DNA from: Prochlorococcus sp. AG-409-P03
GTDB taxonomy: Bacteria > Cyanobacteriota > Cyanobacteriia > PCC-6307 > Cyanobiaceae
Length of the DNA stretch: 49,605 nt
Assembly (NCBI GenBank): GCA_003215295.1
Contig: QCKN01000007.1
Coordinates: forward strand, 1 to 49,605
Direction of reading: 5' to 3'
Each line of letters starts with the position of its first letter. The stretch's first letter is position 1. The notes below the pieces were generated by a model that was not told where the DNA came from, ran no database searches, and saw nothing but the letters and a program-made list of their open reading frames with translations. This document shows positions 7,496-16,350 of the stretch, one piece after another. Made by a program: the position numbers and the translations under genes.

Positions 7496-7588
7496 ATGAG
7501 CTGGCTTCGAAGACATCAAGCTTTGATTTGGAATGTAGGCGTTGGGCTTTGCATAGCTCTTTGCTTAGCGCGTTATCTGCTGAATTAA
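7496..7588 (+). CDS. Operon gene 6: 30-aa membrane peptide
   Basis: The ATG lies 7 nt after the previous stop. The product starts MSWLRRHQALIWNVG and continues as one helix with two Cys, ending ARYLLN. It is the last of the run; a degenerate dispersed repeat starts 18 bp later. Short length limits confidence, but tight spacing and RR-then-helix topology favour translation. Confidence 0.45.
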   Translation: MSWLRRHQALIWNVGVGLCIALCLARYLLN

Positions 7589-7605
7589 GAGTTCATAAGC
7601 TTCGA

Positions 7606-7735
7606 AGAAGGTTCGAGTAGTTTTTCGGATTCGCTCTAATCGATTGGTATACATAGCGTTAACTGTTCAATATCCAGTAATTAATTTCAGTCATATCAAT
7701 GTGCTTGGCCTCAAATGGGTGACTTGAATAGAGCA
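7606..7735 (-). repeat. Dispersed repeat copy 8
   Basis: The copy retains CTCTAATCGATTGGTATACA, AATTAATTTCAGTCATATCA and GACTTGAATAGAG. The minus-strand mini-ORF reads MTEINYWILNS and stops. It follows the small-protein operon directly. Confidence 0.65.
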
Positions 7736-7829
7736 ACTAGATGCTCTATTCAGCCTTAGACATTGTAAAAACCTGCCTAGTCCATGTTGCTTCTTTTTAG
7801 ATGCAGGACATAATCATCAAAAATCTGGA

Positions 7830-9104
7830 ATGTTTAGTGTGAGGGCATCCAATCTAAAGAAAGGGGTTTCTCTTTCTTTTTGTACAGCGCTTGCTTTGAG
7901 CTCTATCCCTCTTACGCAAGCGAAGCCAAGTAATCCAGCTGGTTCTGCTTCTGTTGTTCCTACAGAAGTCACATCAGGCATGCTTGGGGGAAAGAGCCTT
8001 GTCAAGGAAATACATATTGAAAAGCCAGATATTATTAATAAACCAAACGATTGCGACATCTTTGATGATCCTCGATCAATAGCTTGCATTGGATCAGCAA
8101 AGGGCTATGAGCCAACCAATAACGTCGAGCGCTTGTTGCAAAAGGGAGCTACTTATGCAACACGTTTTGTTCCAATGCTCAATAACGGAGCCAAAGGAAG
8201 TGCTTATTCAGACGCCATTGAAAATGATGGAAAAGCTTTTTTGATTGGAGGTATTAATAGTCAAGTAAACGGCTATGTGAATGACCAAATTAAGAAGATC
8301 CCCTTCTTCGCTCAAACCAGCATTGCAATTAATTTTGGGGATAGTGAAGGAAGTACTAGTTTTTCTGCAGACAGCTTGTTGAAGGTTAGAGAGCTGGCAA
8401 CTGATGATGAGGGTGATCTCAAGACGCTGTTGTTCTCACAAGCGAAGTTCACAACCAGTGCTGATAGTGATGGTTCGACTACTAACCTTGGTTTAGGAAT
8501 TAGAACTCGTCCCAATGACGAGTCGATGATTGGGGCGAATGTTTTTTGGGATTACAGGATTGTGGATCACCACAACTCAGCTCATAGTCGAATCGGCCTA
8601 GGTGGTGAATATCTCTGGAGAGACTTTGAAGTCCGCAATAACTGGTATATCGCGGCAACTGGTAAAAAGAGTGTGACTGTTGCTAATACGTCTTACAACG
8701 AACGTGTCGTCCCTGGTTGGGATGTGGAAGTTGGTTATCGCCTTCCAGATAATCCAGAACTAGCTTTCTTCATTCGTGGTTTTAACTGGGATTATCAAGA
8801 CACCCAGGACAACAGTGGAGTAGAAGCCTCTCTGAACTGGCAAGCCACCCCTTACGTGAATCTGGAAGCTTGGGTTTCCAATGAAATTTCCGCACTTGAT
8901 ACCACAGCTAACACAGCACTCCCAGCCACAGATGAAACATTCTTTGGTGTCAGGATGAAGCTGACAGGTCGACCTGTGAAGTTTCAGAAGAAGAATTTTA
9001 AAGAGAATTTGATCACTCAGATGACTCAACCTGTAAGGAGGAGATATGACGTTTTACTTGAAAGAAGTACCGGTGGATTCACTAATAGGGCTAGTGGTAG
9101 TTAA
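7830..9104 (+). CDS. Inverse autotransporter beta-barrel (intimin/invasin-type)
   Basis: A 424-residue secreted protein. A signal peptide of about 31 residues (LSFCTALALSSIPLTQA) leads to a 90-residue linker. The intimin-type beta-domain follows, with the diagnostic run GLGIRTRP, GANVFWDYR, RIGLGGEYLW, NNWYIAATG, VVPGWDVEVGYRLP and FIRGFNWDYQ (about residues 215-325). In intimin/invasin this domain forms an outer-membrane barrel that exports a C-terminal Ig-like passenger. Here the chain ends with only about 60 residues of basic tail and no passenger. The next gene encodes a secreted protein and may replace it. Family confident, role in this cell unknown. Confidence 0.85.
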   Translation: MFSVRASNLKKGVSLSFCTALALSSIPLTQAKPSNPAGSASVVPTEVTSGMLGGKSLVKEIHIEKPDIINKPNDCDIFDDPRSIACIGSAKGYEPTNNVERLLQKGATYATRFVPMLNNGAKGSAYSDAIENDGKAFLIGGINSQVNGYVNDQIKKIPFFAQTSIAINFGDSEGSTSFSADSLLKVRELATDDEGDLKTLLFSQAKFTTSADSDGSTTNLGLGIRTRPNDESMIGANVFWDYRIVDHHNSAHSRIGLGGEYLWRDFEVRNNWYIAATGKKSVTVANTSYNERVVPGWDVEVGYRLPDNPELAFFIRGFNWDYQDTQDNSGVEASLNWQATPYVNLEAWVSNEISALDTTANTALPATDETFFGVRMKLTGRPVKFQKKNFKENLITQMTQPVRRRYDVLLERSTGGFTNRASGS

Positions 9105-9147
9105 ACAATCAATTCCTAAATCTAATTAATTAATTTCCCCTTTCATC

Positions 9148-9942
9148 ATGGCTGCTAACTCATTCCGTAACCTACTTTTAAAAGCCTCTACAGGAGTAGG
9201 TTTTTGCTTCGCTATTTTTATGGCTTTCACCGAGCCTGCTAGGTCTGCAACTTGTGCTGACAACCCCTCAAGTCTTTCAACTAGTTGCACGGTAACTCCT
9301 GAACGTTACGTAATCACAGTTTATGAAATGGGACTTTGCACATCAGACCCTTTGAGCGGTACAAATTTTGATGGTTCAAGTTGCTCTGCGACTCTGACAT
9401 CTGCTGACGGGATCTCTGTTGATATTGCTGGAGCTACGGCAACTCTTTCTGGTGGGACTGATGTACGACCTGCCTCTGCAGCATATGAATACGCCTATGT
9501 CAAAATGTCTAATTCATTTGGACTGCGTGGTAGCTATCAATTAAATAACACTACTTATTACTCAACAAGTTCTGGTGGTTCCACTACAAGCGGCTCTTCT
9601 ACAAATTTCACAAGCACTCTCTATGACTTTGATGGAGGTGGGACTTGTACTGGCAGCCCATCATACTCAGCATCAGAAAGTTTAAGCGGCGGGACAATGA
9701 AGGCGCGGCTTGCAGATAGCTCATATACTACTTCTACCTCTTGTGGTGGTTCAACTAGAGTTGTTGGTAGCTTTAAACCAACCACTACAGATACGCTGAC
9801 AATTACGGAAAGCACTAAAGGACTGCAAGTCTCCTTTACGACTACAGGCATTGCATTAACTGTTATCCCTGATAGTGAAACTGGGGCTACCGTTGCTAGT
9901 TTTGATGGAGGCCCTTTTCAGCCACAGTTTGAAAAGTTTTAA
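9148..9942 (+). CDS. Secreted Ser/Thr/Gly-rich surface protein candidate
   Basis: A 264-residue protein with a clear signal peptide (about residues 1-34, ending TEPARSA). The mature chain is rich in Ser, Thr and Gly, has about nine Cys in the exported part, and contains low-complexity stretches such as STSSGGSTTSGSS. No charged catalytic motif and no membrane anchor are visible. It starts 43 bp after the inverse autotransporter gene on the same strand, so co-expression is likely. A beta-rich extracellular protein, perhaps the missing passenger, is an inference. No family recognised. Confidence 0.7.
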   Translation: MAANSFRNLLLKASTGVGFCFAIFMAFTEPARSATCADNPSSLSTSCTVTPERYVITVYEMGLCTSDPLSGTNFDGSSCSATLTSADGISVDIAGATATLSGGTDVRPASAAYEYAYVKMSNSFGLRGSYQLNNTTYYSTSSGGSTTSGSSTNFTSTLYDFDGGGTCTGSPSYSASESLSGGTMKARLADSSYTTSTSCGGSTRVVGSFKPTTTDTLTITESTKGLQVSFTTTGIALTVIPDSETGATVASFDGGPFQPQFEKF

Positions 9943-10212
9943 TTAATTCCTAAACCTATTAATAAAAGCGATTTATACTTACATATTTGATTTGTTTCTA
10001 TTTATAGAGCCTTTGATACTCCTTACAAATCGTTAGATACCGATGAAACGATTTCTTCAATCTCTCATCTCATTCATATAGAGAGAAGGATAACCTTTAC
10101 GTACTTCTGATGAATAAGAAGCTCAAGTTAGCTTTAATCAGAACTTAGTCGATATCCTTTATGTCAAGCGCTTCCACTTCATAAAACACTTATGAAATGG
10201 AAGAAATGCCTA

Positions 10213-10653
10213 TTACTTCTTATAAGGAATAGTGATTTTCTGACCTTTGACTCCTGCAGAAGCAATAAAAACTAACGCAGCTTCATTGCCAACGCTTTCG
10301 CAAGAATGGACACTGTCTTGAGGAGTGGCAAAGCTTTCTCCCGAACCTACTTTGAGTGCTTTACCACTAAGAGTTTCACATGAAAGACTCCCTTTGACTA
10401 CATAGGCAACTCCTGGTTGAGAATGTACATGAAGAGGGGTTTTAAACCCTGGTTGGGCAGTTATTCTTTGCAGTGTCATTTGTGCTTTACCTTTTGGATA
10501 TGTATAAGAATCTCCATTCCAAGATTTAGTCGCATTTAGCAGAGTTTCGACAACTACAGGTTCAAGACTTACTGATATCTCTTTCTTTGAACTACATGCG
10601 ATTAGTGGTAAGGTAACGCTGGCAGTGAGTGTAAATAGTAAGAAGGGTCGCAT
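10213..10653 (-). CDS. Cupin-domain lipoprotein
   Basis: A 146-residue protein starting MRPFLLFTLTASVTLPLIAC, a lipoprotein signal with the lipobox Cys at residue 20. The exported part is a single cupin: TPLHVHSQPGVAYVVKGSL supplies the two metal-binding His of motif 1, and GSGESFATPQDSVHSCES supplies motif 2 with a third His. A periplasmic, membrane-anchored metal-binding cupin is likely; the substrate is unknown. The start is the ATG at 10653, not the upstream TTG. Confidence 0.8.
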   Translation of the reverse strand: MRPFLLFTLTASVTLPLIACSSKKEISVSLEPVVVETLLNATKSWNGDSYTYPKGKAQMTLQRITAQPGFKTPLHVHSQPGVAYVVKGSLSCETLSGKALKVGSGESFATPQDSVHSCESVGNEAALVFIASAGVKGQKITIPYKK

Positions 10654-11286
10654 TTGCAAACTAAGGTTTTTTGGGAACCAGTGTTTTTTATATCGTTGTC
10701 ATTATAAGGACGCTTAAAACTTTTAATCAGCAAATACTTGATCTGCTGATAGCTCTCTTCTTATTTCTGGTTATGGACATTGGGCATTTCATTGGTTAGA
10801 GCTATTGCATCAGTCTCCAATCAATGAACGACTTCTTTTCCTATGAGACCTTGGTTGTATGGTTATTGGCTTAGTGTGCATGTCAGGGAACTAGCTCGGT
10901 AATGTAACTAGATTCATGACCACATATCGGTAATATCAAGAGAAGTCTTTCAGCTTAAAGCAACGTTCTCTTCTAGTCCTTGAAATTTTAATTGCTTTTG
11001 CTCCTATTCCCTATTATATAAATAGTAGGAATGAAAGAATCCTAATAAATCATAATCAGACTGAAGAGATTAAAAGACACTTGACAAGAAATTTTCAAAG
11101 TAAAAGATTGTAATTATTCTTCTGGGCAATTAGTTAACCTCCTGCCTTGATAATCAATTTCAATTGGAATTAGGTTATTACTGAAAGGTATCCAAGGGGA
11201 GTTCGTAGAATTAATGTTTATTCGTTAATTTTGATTGTGGTTAACCAAGTAATTTCACTCCAGAAAAAGCTTATGAGTCGGTTTGA
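10654..11286. other. Intergenic, no clear gene
   Basis: About 630 bp of AT-rich sequence with stops in all frames. Two faint echoes of the dispersed repeat (CATTTCATTGGTTAGAG near 10786 and ATCGGTAATATCAAGAG near 10925) suggest old decayed copies. A short inverted repeat CTATTATATAAATAG lies near 11012-11026. Nothing else is supportable. Confidence 0.4.
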
Positions 11287-11400
11287 ATGAATTTTTTGAC
11301 TCTACAAAGTCTGCACAATATTTTGGGCTATTGGTTTAAGCCTTCCCTAGGTATAGGTATAGGAGTAATAGTGTTACGATGGTTCTTAGGATATAGTTAA
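11287..11400 (+). CDS. Small membrane peptide, 37 aa
   Basis: An ATG-started frame reading MNFLTLQSLHNILGYWF, then a Gly/Ile-rich hydrophobic segment GIGIGVIVLRWFLGYS. One membrane helix is plausible. There is no strong ribosome site. It precedes the DUF3764 gene by about 100 bp on the same strand. Candidate only. Confidence 0.35.
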   Translation: MNFLTLQSLHNILGYWFKPSLGIGIGVIVLRWFLGYS

Positions 11401-11504
11401 TTTGTGCCCCACGTAATTACTTCTAAGTTGTATGGTGATTCCTTTATAATTAATTGTTTGATAGGAGATTTGTGGTCTAATTGAATGAGATCTTCTATTT
11501 TTTA

Positions 11505-11789
11505 ATGGCTAGAGAAACCACTATTTTTGATTTCAAAATGAGCAAGACGTTTCAAGAGTGGACTGCTATCTATGACAGTAGAGAAAACAAAGCAATGTTG
11601 AAGGCTGCCGGGATTACTTCTCTTTATCGAGGTGTCAATAAGGAAGATTCCTCAAGAGCAATAGTTATATTCCAGGCAGAAGAAGGTGTAGCTATGGGTA
11701 TGTGGAAAGATCCAGATGCAAAAGTTATTATTGAATCTAGTGGTCATATTTATGATCAAACAACCATTACTCAATGGTTAGATAGTTAG
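11505..11789 (+). CDS. DUF3764 family protein
   Basis: A 94-residue cytosolic protein matching the DUF3764 pattern of marine picocyanobacteria: ETTIFDFKMSKTFQEW, YDSRENKAMLKAAGI, LYRGVNKEDSSRAIVIFQAEEG and the ending SSGHIYDQTTITQW. These resemble small ferredoxin-like (ABM-like) folds; the biochemical role is not established. The start is placed at the ATG of MARETT because the upstream TTG extension is poorly like the family. Confidence 0.75.
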   Translation: MARETTIFDFKMSKTFQEWTAIYDSRENKAMLKAAGITSLYRGVNKEDSSRAIVIFQAEEGVAMGMWKDPDAKVIIESSGHIYDQTTITQWLDS

Positions 11790-11856
11790 TTTGACCGTTC
11801 TTTGTACATTTTACCTTCTCTATTCATTGACTAAATATTAGGAGATGATAAGTGAG

Positions 11857-12000
11857 ATGACATTTCCAGAAGAAAATGAACTAACTTGGTTGATTGATTT
11901 TGTTAAAATCTCTAATCGAAAGTTGATAGGTACGCTTCGCTACACACTTAAACCAGACGATATAGATCAATATTTCACAAGTAAAAAGACGAAAAAATAG
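11857..12000 (+). CDS. Small protein, 47 aa
   Basis: The frame reads MTFPEENELTWLIDFVKIS and ends DDIDQYFTSKKTKK. AGGAG lies upstream; an in-frame ATG four codons earlier is another possible start. Acidic N-terminus and strongly basic end. It follows the DUF3764 gene by 67 bp and may be cotranscribed. No family recognised. Confidence 0.5.
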   Translation: MTFPEENELTWLIDFVKISNRKLIGTLRYTLKPDDIDQYFTSKKTKK

Positions 12001-12266
12001 CCCCAATCTTTAACGTTTGTTTATACTTGGTTTAACGGATATGCCTGTATTCAAAAGGGTTTGGATATTGCTTGGGTTTATTAGAGCAAGCATCCTTTTT
12101 TAAGATCGATGTTTATAGGAGGTGTAACTCAGATTATGTTATAAGAAATTTCATTCATTGAAAGTGATTAGGCCGAGAATTCCTAGTTTGAGTAGAGTTT
12201 TAGTAAATCCCTACTCTCAGGATCTTGCTCTGCTTGATTTCCTCAATCAACACGACAATCTAGACC

Positions 12267-12695
12267 ATGTTTACAGAAACGATTTCGATTCAGACCCGAT
12301 CATCTTTCTCCTGTCATGCAATCACTGCTCAGATTGAGAGTATTCTCCTATGTAGTACCCAATTAGAAGGTGTTATATGCGCTTCTGGTATGCACACGAC
12401 GACAGCTTTAATTGTCAATGAGTTGGAAGAAAGGCTGATTTTGGATTTGGAAAAATGGTTAAAGGAGTTGGCACCTCCCTTGCAAGGATACAAACATGAT
12501 GATTTACATCTAAGAGATAATGTGCCGGAAGATGAGCCAAAGAATGCTCATGCCCATATGCAAGCCTTATTGCTTGGGAATGATGTTAGTGTCCCATTTA
12601 AAAATGGGAAGTTGCAATTAGGTCAATATCAAGATGTAATCCTCGTTGAGCTAGATGGCCCGAGAAAAAGAAACGTTGTCATCAGCATTCAGTAA
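12267..12695 (+). CDS. yjbQ: YjbQ/UPF0047 family protein
   Basis: A 142-residue single-domain protein with the UPF0047 signature: GVICASGMHTTTALIVNE early, HDDLHLRD in the middle, NAHAHMQALLLGNDVSVPF, and QYQDVILVELDGPRKR before the end. Several conserved His (HTT, HAH) line the active cleft. E. coli YjbQ shows weak thiamin phosphate synthase activity, and the true cellular role remains debated. Length is typical (about 130-145), so it is probably intact. A strong hairpin at 12800 lies downstream and may end the transcript. Confidence 0.88.
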   Translation: MFTETISIQTRSSFSCHAITAQIESILLCSTQLEGVICASGMHTTTALIVNELEERLILDLEKWLKELAPPLQGYKHDDLHLRDNVPEDEPKNAHAHMQALLLGNDVSVPFKNGKLQLGQYQDVILVELDGPRKRNVVISIQ

Positions 12696-12799
12696 TCTAA
12701 TTAAAAATAGGTGTTTATACTCCTGGAATGTTTTGCTTAGTTGGCTAAACAGTAACTAGGAGTCTGAGCTCGTTAGAGTACAAATAAGAGCTGGACTCA

Positions 12800-12827
12800 A
12801 AGGGGGACATCGAAATACGTCCCCCTT
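12800..12827 (+). terminator. GC-rich hairpin, probable terminator of yjbQ
   Basis: AAGGGGGAC (12800-12808) pairs perfectly with GTCCCCCTT (12819-12827) around a 10-nt loop, followed by CTTAATG. It is the most GC-rich hairpin in the region. It lies 105 bp after yjbQ and 15 bp before the next gene, so it could also act on the 5' end of that gene. Confidence 0.6.
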
Positions 12828-12841
12828 CTTAATGCCCAAAA

Positions 12842-13063
12842 ATGTCTTTACGTCATCCTCTGTTCCATCGAACGATATTGGCTCTCCTTGTAGATGCTCA
12901 AGAGTCAGGCTATGAGCCACCGACATTGGAAAACCGTAAAGCTTTCCAGGATGAATTGATCCAAGAACTTGAAGAATCAGTTTTACCGATCATTGAGAAA
13001 AGGTGTTATCTAAACTCTTCACTGGCAAGAAGTGACGAAGAATCAAATTTGCTGAAATGTTGA
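12842..13063 (+). CDS. Small hypothetical protein, 73 aa
   Basis: It starts MSLRHPLFHRTILALLVDAQ and has an acidic helix KAFQDELIQELEESVLPIIE; two Cys near the end. Soluble, no membrane segment. Protein-like composition supports coding. The start is only 14 bp after a strong hairpin. No family recognised. Confidence 0.6.
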   Translation: MSLRHPLFHRTILALLVDAQESGYEPPTLENRKAFQDELIQELEESVLPIIEKRCYLNSSLARSDEESNLLKC

Positions 13064-13240
13064 ATAGCTCCCACCAGGACTCTTCTAATCCTTTTTCAGA
13101 GACTTATATGAACTACTAGCATTTCCGAGAATGAAGCTTTATTTGCTGCGATGGACTGTAACTCAAGTTAGACTTGCATAAAATTTGGACAAATTCGAGA
13201 TGTTGTCTCTCAATGATTTATGAGGCCGAGTATTATTCCT

Positions 13241-13651
13241 TTACTGGATTTTTTGTCGAACTGGTGGGAGATTTAAACCCTGGGACTTTTTCGGAACTTT
13301 AGTTACCAATTTAGCTATATAATTATCCAATTCTTCTTTACTTCCTCCAAGATCATTGCCACACCCATCAAAAATATTATTGGATAATGAAGCAGCTAAA
13401 TCTTCTCTTGATGCAGACATTATTTCGTTCATAACAGGAGAGAAATAGATGACTTTTGAAATTTGAATAGCAGAAGTTTCTCCTGCTTTTTCAGGTGTTA
13501 GTCCCTTTGCAATTGATGTACAGAATTTCTCTGAAAACTGCTTAGTGAGGCCTGAAACAGCAGGTGACAAATCGGCTGTGGATCCAAATGTTGCGTATGG
13601 AGTAAGAGTTAGTATTGTTGTTAGAAGGAAGGCTAGTAGTAAGTTTCGCAT
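13241..13651 (-). CDS. Secreted hypothetical protein
   Basis: A 136-residue protein with a signal peptide, MRNLLLAFLLTTILTLTP-YATFGS. Two Cys in the mature part (FCTSIAKGL and FDGCGND) could form a disulfide. The start at 13651 is favoured over an upstream start that would put a basic extension before the signal. Helical, probably periplasmic. No named family. The 416 bp before the next gene at 14068 hold no gene longer than 16 codons. Confidence 0.65.
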   Translation of the reverse strand: MRNLLLAFLLTTILTLTPYATFGSTADLSPAVSGLTKQFSEKFCTSIAKGLTPEKAGETSAIQISKVIYFSPVMNEIMSASREDLAASLSNNIFDGCGNDLGGSKEELDNYIAKLVTKVPKKSQGLNLPPVRQKIQ

Positions 13652-14067
13652 CTTTTTTATTAGAGGAGAGGTTCGATTTGGATTTCGGGATTTCTTCAAA
13701 TCCCATTACTGCGATAATTTATAAGCTTTTTAGCTCTAATTTGAATAGACCCACATTAAGGGGATTTCAGAGTAGATCTTTAAAGTTTGAATACACCTCC
13801 TTGATTTAGATTTTCGCTTGTTTGTCTAACCCTTTCTAACTGCTTTCAGCACTTTGTCTGTGAAGAGTACCGAAACTTAATTAGTGAATGGATGAACTAA
13901 CGAAAACAGGCAGAGCTTTTGGAGAGTTCATTATTTAAAAGTAATGTTGAGTTACCAAGGAGGAAAAAGGCGAGAAGTTCGTTAGTGTTCATCCTTCGGC
14001 ATCGGAGCAACCAATGGGAGAATGCTGGTATTAATAGGTCTATCTTATTCCTATCTACCCTCTTGGA

Positions 14068-14343
14068 ATGATGGATTTTTCTGGACCGGATTCAATTGAT
14101 CAGGCTATTGAGGCAGGCCTAGATCTTGATGGCAGCCCAATACCTTTAGAGATGATAGACCTTTATCGAGAAGTCATGGATAAAGAAGGGGCAAGAAAAC
14201 GCAGTGGCGTCAAGAAATCAATGCGGAATAGAATTGTGCGTTCAGGAGCGAAGCATTTTGATCAAGACACTCTTAATCAGCGTCTTATTGATGCTGGTTG
14301 GGAAGGTTTAAAGCCAAAGGAGATTGAATTTTTCTACAATTGA
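14068..14343 (+). CDS. Conserved-type small protein, 91 aa
   Basis: A soluble protein starting MMDFSGPDSIDQAIEAGLDL with GSPIPLEMIDLYREVMDKE, a basic stretch KRSGVKKSMRNRIVRS and ending GLKPKEIEFFYN. The regular alternation of acidic and basic helices suggests a real protein that may bind nucleic acid or a partner. Function unknown. Confidence 0.6.
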   Translation: MMDFSGPDSIDQAIEAGLDLDGSPIPLEMIDLYREVMDKEGARKRSGVKKSMRNRIVRSGAKHFDQDTLNQRLIDAGWEGLKPKEIEFFYN

Positions 14344-14393
14344 TTTGTTTTCCTGGGAAACTTGTTTCAAGAAGACCACCAGCGTCGAGAAAG

Positions 14394-14951
14394 TTAAACA
14401 AGACTTTTAGTAATCACTGCGTTTAGAAAAGCCTCGTTTAACTCGTCCAATGGTTTCTTACACCAATCATATAATGCACTTCTCATTGCACAAGAGCCGA
14501 ATCTATATGCATGGGTCATTTCTCTTCCGGTTAAATTATGCTCACCTAATAGGATTTTGCGCACTAGTTCGGGTTCACTATTATCGTACTTTTGGAGGTA
14601 AGTATTTAGTTCTTTTAAGGCAGTTTCGCGAGAAATACCCATAGATTTGAACTGGGCTTCAAACAGAGACTTGGCAACTTCACCATATTTTTTTGCCCCC
14701 TCATCAGTAAAAATAACTTCTTCATTATTTTTTTTCTGAGACGATTTTTGACTTAGATTTAGATGCTTTTCTATTGCTAAGAGCCTAGCTTCAAGTGAAT
14801 CTAAATTATTCGAAGATTTTTCGACAGTCGCTTGGAGTCGCTTGGTGACATAGACTGTCAATGTTTGTCCAGACTTTATTGCTTCAGATTTTAGCAATAG
14901 TAATAAGTTTGGATCAATATTGATATTGAGCTGGGTTCTGTCTTTTGCCAT
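14394..14951 (-). CDS. Ribbon-helix-helix (RHH) DNA-binding-type protein
   Basis: A 185-residue protein. Residues 1-50 (MAKDRTQLNINIDPNLLLLL, then KSGQTLTVYVTKRL) form an Arc/CopG-type RHH motif, which normally dimerises and inserts a beta ribbon into DNA. A coiled-coil-like linker follows, then a helical C-terminal domain with GAKKYGEVAKSLFEAQF and GREMTHAYRFGSCAM. A close paralogue of the N-terminus lies at 47499-47723, and remnants of the second domain can be read beyond it. The start is fixed by that paralogue (MAKQRTQLNINIDP). It could be a regulator or plasmid/phage-type protein; no partner gene is adjacent. Confidence 0.75.
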   Translation of the reverse strand: MAKDRTQLNINIDPNLLLLLKSEAIKSGQTLTVYVTKRLQATVEKSSNNLDSLEARLLAIEKHLNLSQKSSQKKNNEEVIFTDEGAKKYGEVAKSLFEAQFKSMGISRETALKELNTYLQKYDNSEPELVRKILLGEHNLTGREMTHAYRFGSCAMRSALYDWCKKPLDELNEAFLNAVITKSLV

Positions 14952-15239
14952 TATTTGATTGATCAAATTTACGATATCAATTTAGCTCTTATTGTTTGTC
15001 TTAAATGCTCTTTAAAGTAATATGTACAAAGTAACCTTTTGGCTCATGGAATTTGATTGTACATAAACTTAATCTTAAGTTCACTCAAATGATTATTATC
15101 TTGAGCTTCTCAAGGGTTTCGTATGTGATGTGTCTTTAACTTGCCAGTCGTTTGTTGTATTAATCTACAGAGATCTGGTAAATAATGTTTAGTTAAAAAT
15201 AGGTTGCAATTGATTGCATAAGAAACCACATTATTTGAT

Positions 15240-16325
15240 TTGCCTTTTGCTTTGTATCTAGATACGAGCTCGACGCTTCAATTTTTATCTGATTTTGCCT
15301 TTCCTATCCAGTTAACCCATGTTTGTGACAACATTGAAGATACCTTATTTCTGCAAAAAACATTGTCATCGATTGGATTTGGAACTTGGGCTTGGGGCAA
15401 TAAGTTTCTTTGGGGGTACCTTCCTGAAAAAAATGATGAGGTCTTAGAGCAAACATTTAATGAAGCAGTGAATCGAGGTTTGAATTTCATTGATACTGCA
15501 GATTCATATGGCACAGGGACACTAAATGGTCGTAGTGAAGAGCTTTTAGGTAGGTTTTTAAGAAACCTGCCTCCTTCTAAACATAAGAGTTTGACTGTTG
15601 CTACAAAACTAGCTCCATATCCATGGAGGATTGGTAGGGAAGGCTTTAAAGCTGCTTTCAAAAATAGCAGGACAAGGCTCCAAAATAAATTGGATCGAGT
15701 TCAACTGCATTGGAGCACTTCTAGGTATGCCCCCTGGCAGGAAGTGCAATTGATGGATGGACTATCCGACCTTTATGCAAGTGGGTTGATTTCGCAAATT
15801 GGCATTTCAAATATGGGCCCTAAGCGTTTGCGGTGGTTTCATGGTCGACTTCACGAGCGAGGTATTGCTTTGAAGAGTCTTCAAATTCAATTTTCTTTGT
15901 TATCTCCTGATCCAAATAAGTTTTTACAAATTCAAAATGTATGTAAAGAGCTCAATATTGAACTTCTAGCATATAGTCCACTAGCACTAGGTGTGCTTGT
16001 TATATCACCTGAAGAAATCAACATTAGCGAATCAACTTTCCTCAGGAGTAATCTTTTTCGTCGACTTTTACCTTCTAGTCTTGAATTAAGAAAAGGGTTA
16101 AATAAAATTGCACGTGACCACGGTGCGTCACAAGCACAAGTTGCTTTGAACTGGTGTCGAGCTCATGACGCAATTCCAATTGTTGGATTAAGGAATCCGA
16201 AACAGGCAAAAGACGCTGCTAAAGCAGCTAAATGGAGGCTAAACAAAAAAGAGACAAAAATATTAGATGTCCTCAGTAAGGAATGTGCCGTCCGGATGCC
16301 TAATAACCCATTTCAAAGTGACTAG
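15240..16325 (+). CDS. Aldo/keto reductase
   Basis: A NAD(P)H-dependent (alpha/beta)8 oxidoreductase of the cyanobacterial type. The catalytic tetrad is visible as D85 and Y90 (FIDTADSYGTG), K123 (VATKLAP) and H157 (VQLHWST). SQIGISNMGP, AYSPLALGVL and PIVGLRNPKQ form the later strands and cofactor site. The substrate is unknown; family members reduce sugars, aldehydes or quinones. The N-terminus is odd: the frame has no ATG before the barrel, begins at TTG 15240, and the first 35 residues do not resemble the family. The native start may be lost or non-standard, while the barrel itself looks intact. Confidence 0.85.
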   Translation: MPFALYLDTSSTLQFLSDFAFPIQLTHVCDNIEDTLFLQKTLSSIGFGTWAWGNKFLWGYLPEKNDEVLEQTFNEAVNRGLNFIDTADSYGTGTLNGRSEELLGRFLRNLPPSKHKSLTVATKLAPYPWRIGREGFKAAFKNSRTRLQNKLDRVQLHWSTSRYAPWQEVQLMDGLSDLYASGLISQIGISNMGPKRLRWFHGRLHERGIALKSLQIQFSLLSPDPNKFLQIQNVCKELNIELLAYSPLALGVLVISPEEINISESTFLRSNLFRRLLPSSLELRKGLNKIARDHGASQAQVALNWCRAHDAIPIVGLRNPKQAKDAAKAAKWRLNKKETKILDVLSKECAVRMPNNPFQSD

Positions 16326-16350
16326 TAATTCCAAGGAGTAATTTAATGGC

